From JBBRLA01 sp038231615 (GTDB lineage: Bacteria; Myxococcota_A; Polyangia; Palsa-1104; JAEUJZ01), in contig JBBRLA010000175.1 in assembly GCA_038231615.1 (NCBI GenBank), forward strand, positions 1-13,356: a stretch of 13,356 nt of DNA, given 5' to 3'. The notes under the pieces are model-generated. The model was not told the DNA's origin. It made no database searches and saw only the letters and a list, made by a program, of their open reading frames with translations. Positions within the stretch are counted from its first letter, which is position 1, and each line of letters starts with the position of its first letter. The position numbers and the translations under genes are program-made. Below are positions 13,013 to 13,356 of this stretch, in pieces.

Positions 13013-13356
13013 ATGGACACCAATCTAGCAAGCGCCCAGACCGTGGGCCGCGTCACCCAGGTCATCGGCCCCGTCATCGACGTCGAGTTCACCGGCACGC
13101 TGCCGGAGATCTACACCGCGCTGAAGCTGACCAACCCCTCGCTGGGCGAGGTGGAGGACAACCTGACGGTGGAGGTGGCGCTGCACCTGGGTGAGCATAC
13201 GGTGCGCTGCATCGCCATGGACTCCACCGACGGCCTGGTCCGGGGGATGGCGGTGCGCAACACCGGCGCCCCGATCCAGGTGCCGGTGGGCCCCGAGGTG
13301 CTGGGCCGCATCCTGAACGTGATCGGGGCCCCGGTGGATGAGAGAGGCCCGGTGAA
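13013..13356 (+). CDS. atpD: ATP synthase F1 subunit beta, 5' part (runs off window)
   Basis: The first 114 codons of the catalytic beta subunit are present. The N-terminal beta-barrel begins TVGRVTQVIGPVIDVEF, followed by VEVALHLGEHTVRCIAMDSTDGLVRGM and the conserved GRILNVIGAPVDERGPV at the window edge. The Walker motifs would lie beyond the end. ATG 13013 is 7 bp after the atpG stop, with AAGGGA overlapping that gene's last codons at 10 nt. It completes the order b'-b-delta-alpha-gamma-beta; an epsilon gene would be expected next. Confidence 0.96.
   Translation, partial: MDTNLASAQTVGRVTQVIGPVIDVEFTGTLPEIYTALKLTNPSLGEVEDNLTVEVALHLGEHTVRCIAMDSTDGLVRGMAVRNTGAPIQVPVGPEVLGRILNVIGAPVDERGPV

Overview
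The window is GC-rich and compact. It carries mostly housekeeping genes of a Gram-negative bacterium, probably a deltaproteobacterium in the broad sense (Myxococcota, Bradymonadota or Desulfobacterota-like). This placement is inferred from three things: the ATP synthase order b'-b-delta-alpha-gamma-beta with no a or c genes beside it, a b subunit with a signal-peptide-like N-terminus, and the accessory AAA-ATPase/PD-(D/E)XK gene. No rRNA or other taxonomic marker is present.

Layout. (1) 191-1864 (+): accessory AAA-ATPase-like protein fused to a PD-(D/E)XK nuclease-like domain. (2) 1865-2325: no gene, but two separate inverted-repeat elements: a nested ~196 bp palindrome starting 2 nt after the stop codon, then a hairpin with 24-nt arms that resembles a miniature transposon. 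(3) 2326-3813 (-): a SEC-C zinc-motif protein of unknown function. Upstream of it, 4007-4243 (-) encodes a 78-residue tail-anchored-like membrane protein whose 3' end is partly duplicated 70 bp downstream. (4) 4397-5383 (+): a PfkB-family sugar kinase. (5) 5384-5629: a second, shorter and inverted copy of the palindrome, flanked by a duplicated 32-bp mrp 3' end. (6) 5630-7411 (-): ribA (GTP cyclohydrolase II) followed by mrp/apbC (Fe-S carrier P-loop ATPase), probably one operon. (7) 7580-8564 (+): def (peptide deformylase) and folB (dihydroneopterin aldolase). (8) 8582-13356 (+): a sigma70-like promoter and the ATP synthase operon: b', b, delta, alpha, gamma and the start of beta, which runs off the window.

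The genes with known roles serve riboflavin and folate precursor synthesis from GTP (ribA, folB), Fe-S cluster delivery (mrp), N-terminal deformylation of new proteins (def) and ATP synthesis (atp). They are mostly independent functions in adjacent operons.

The most unusual signal is non-coding. Two copies of a nested palindromic element with no transposase lie between convergent gene pairs. In both, the same end of the element lies 2 nt after a TAA stop codon (AAA-ATPase gene, mrp), and the two copies agree at about 107 of 110 positions over their conserved part. At the mrp copy the gene's last 32 bp, including the stop codon, reappear beyond the far end of the element. This looks like a stop-codon-associated, oriented palindromic element, either mobile or a conserved bidirectional terminator.
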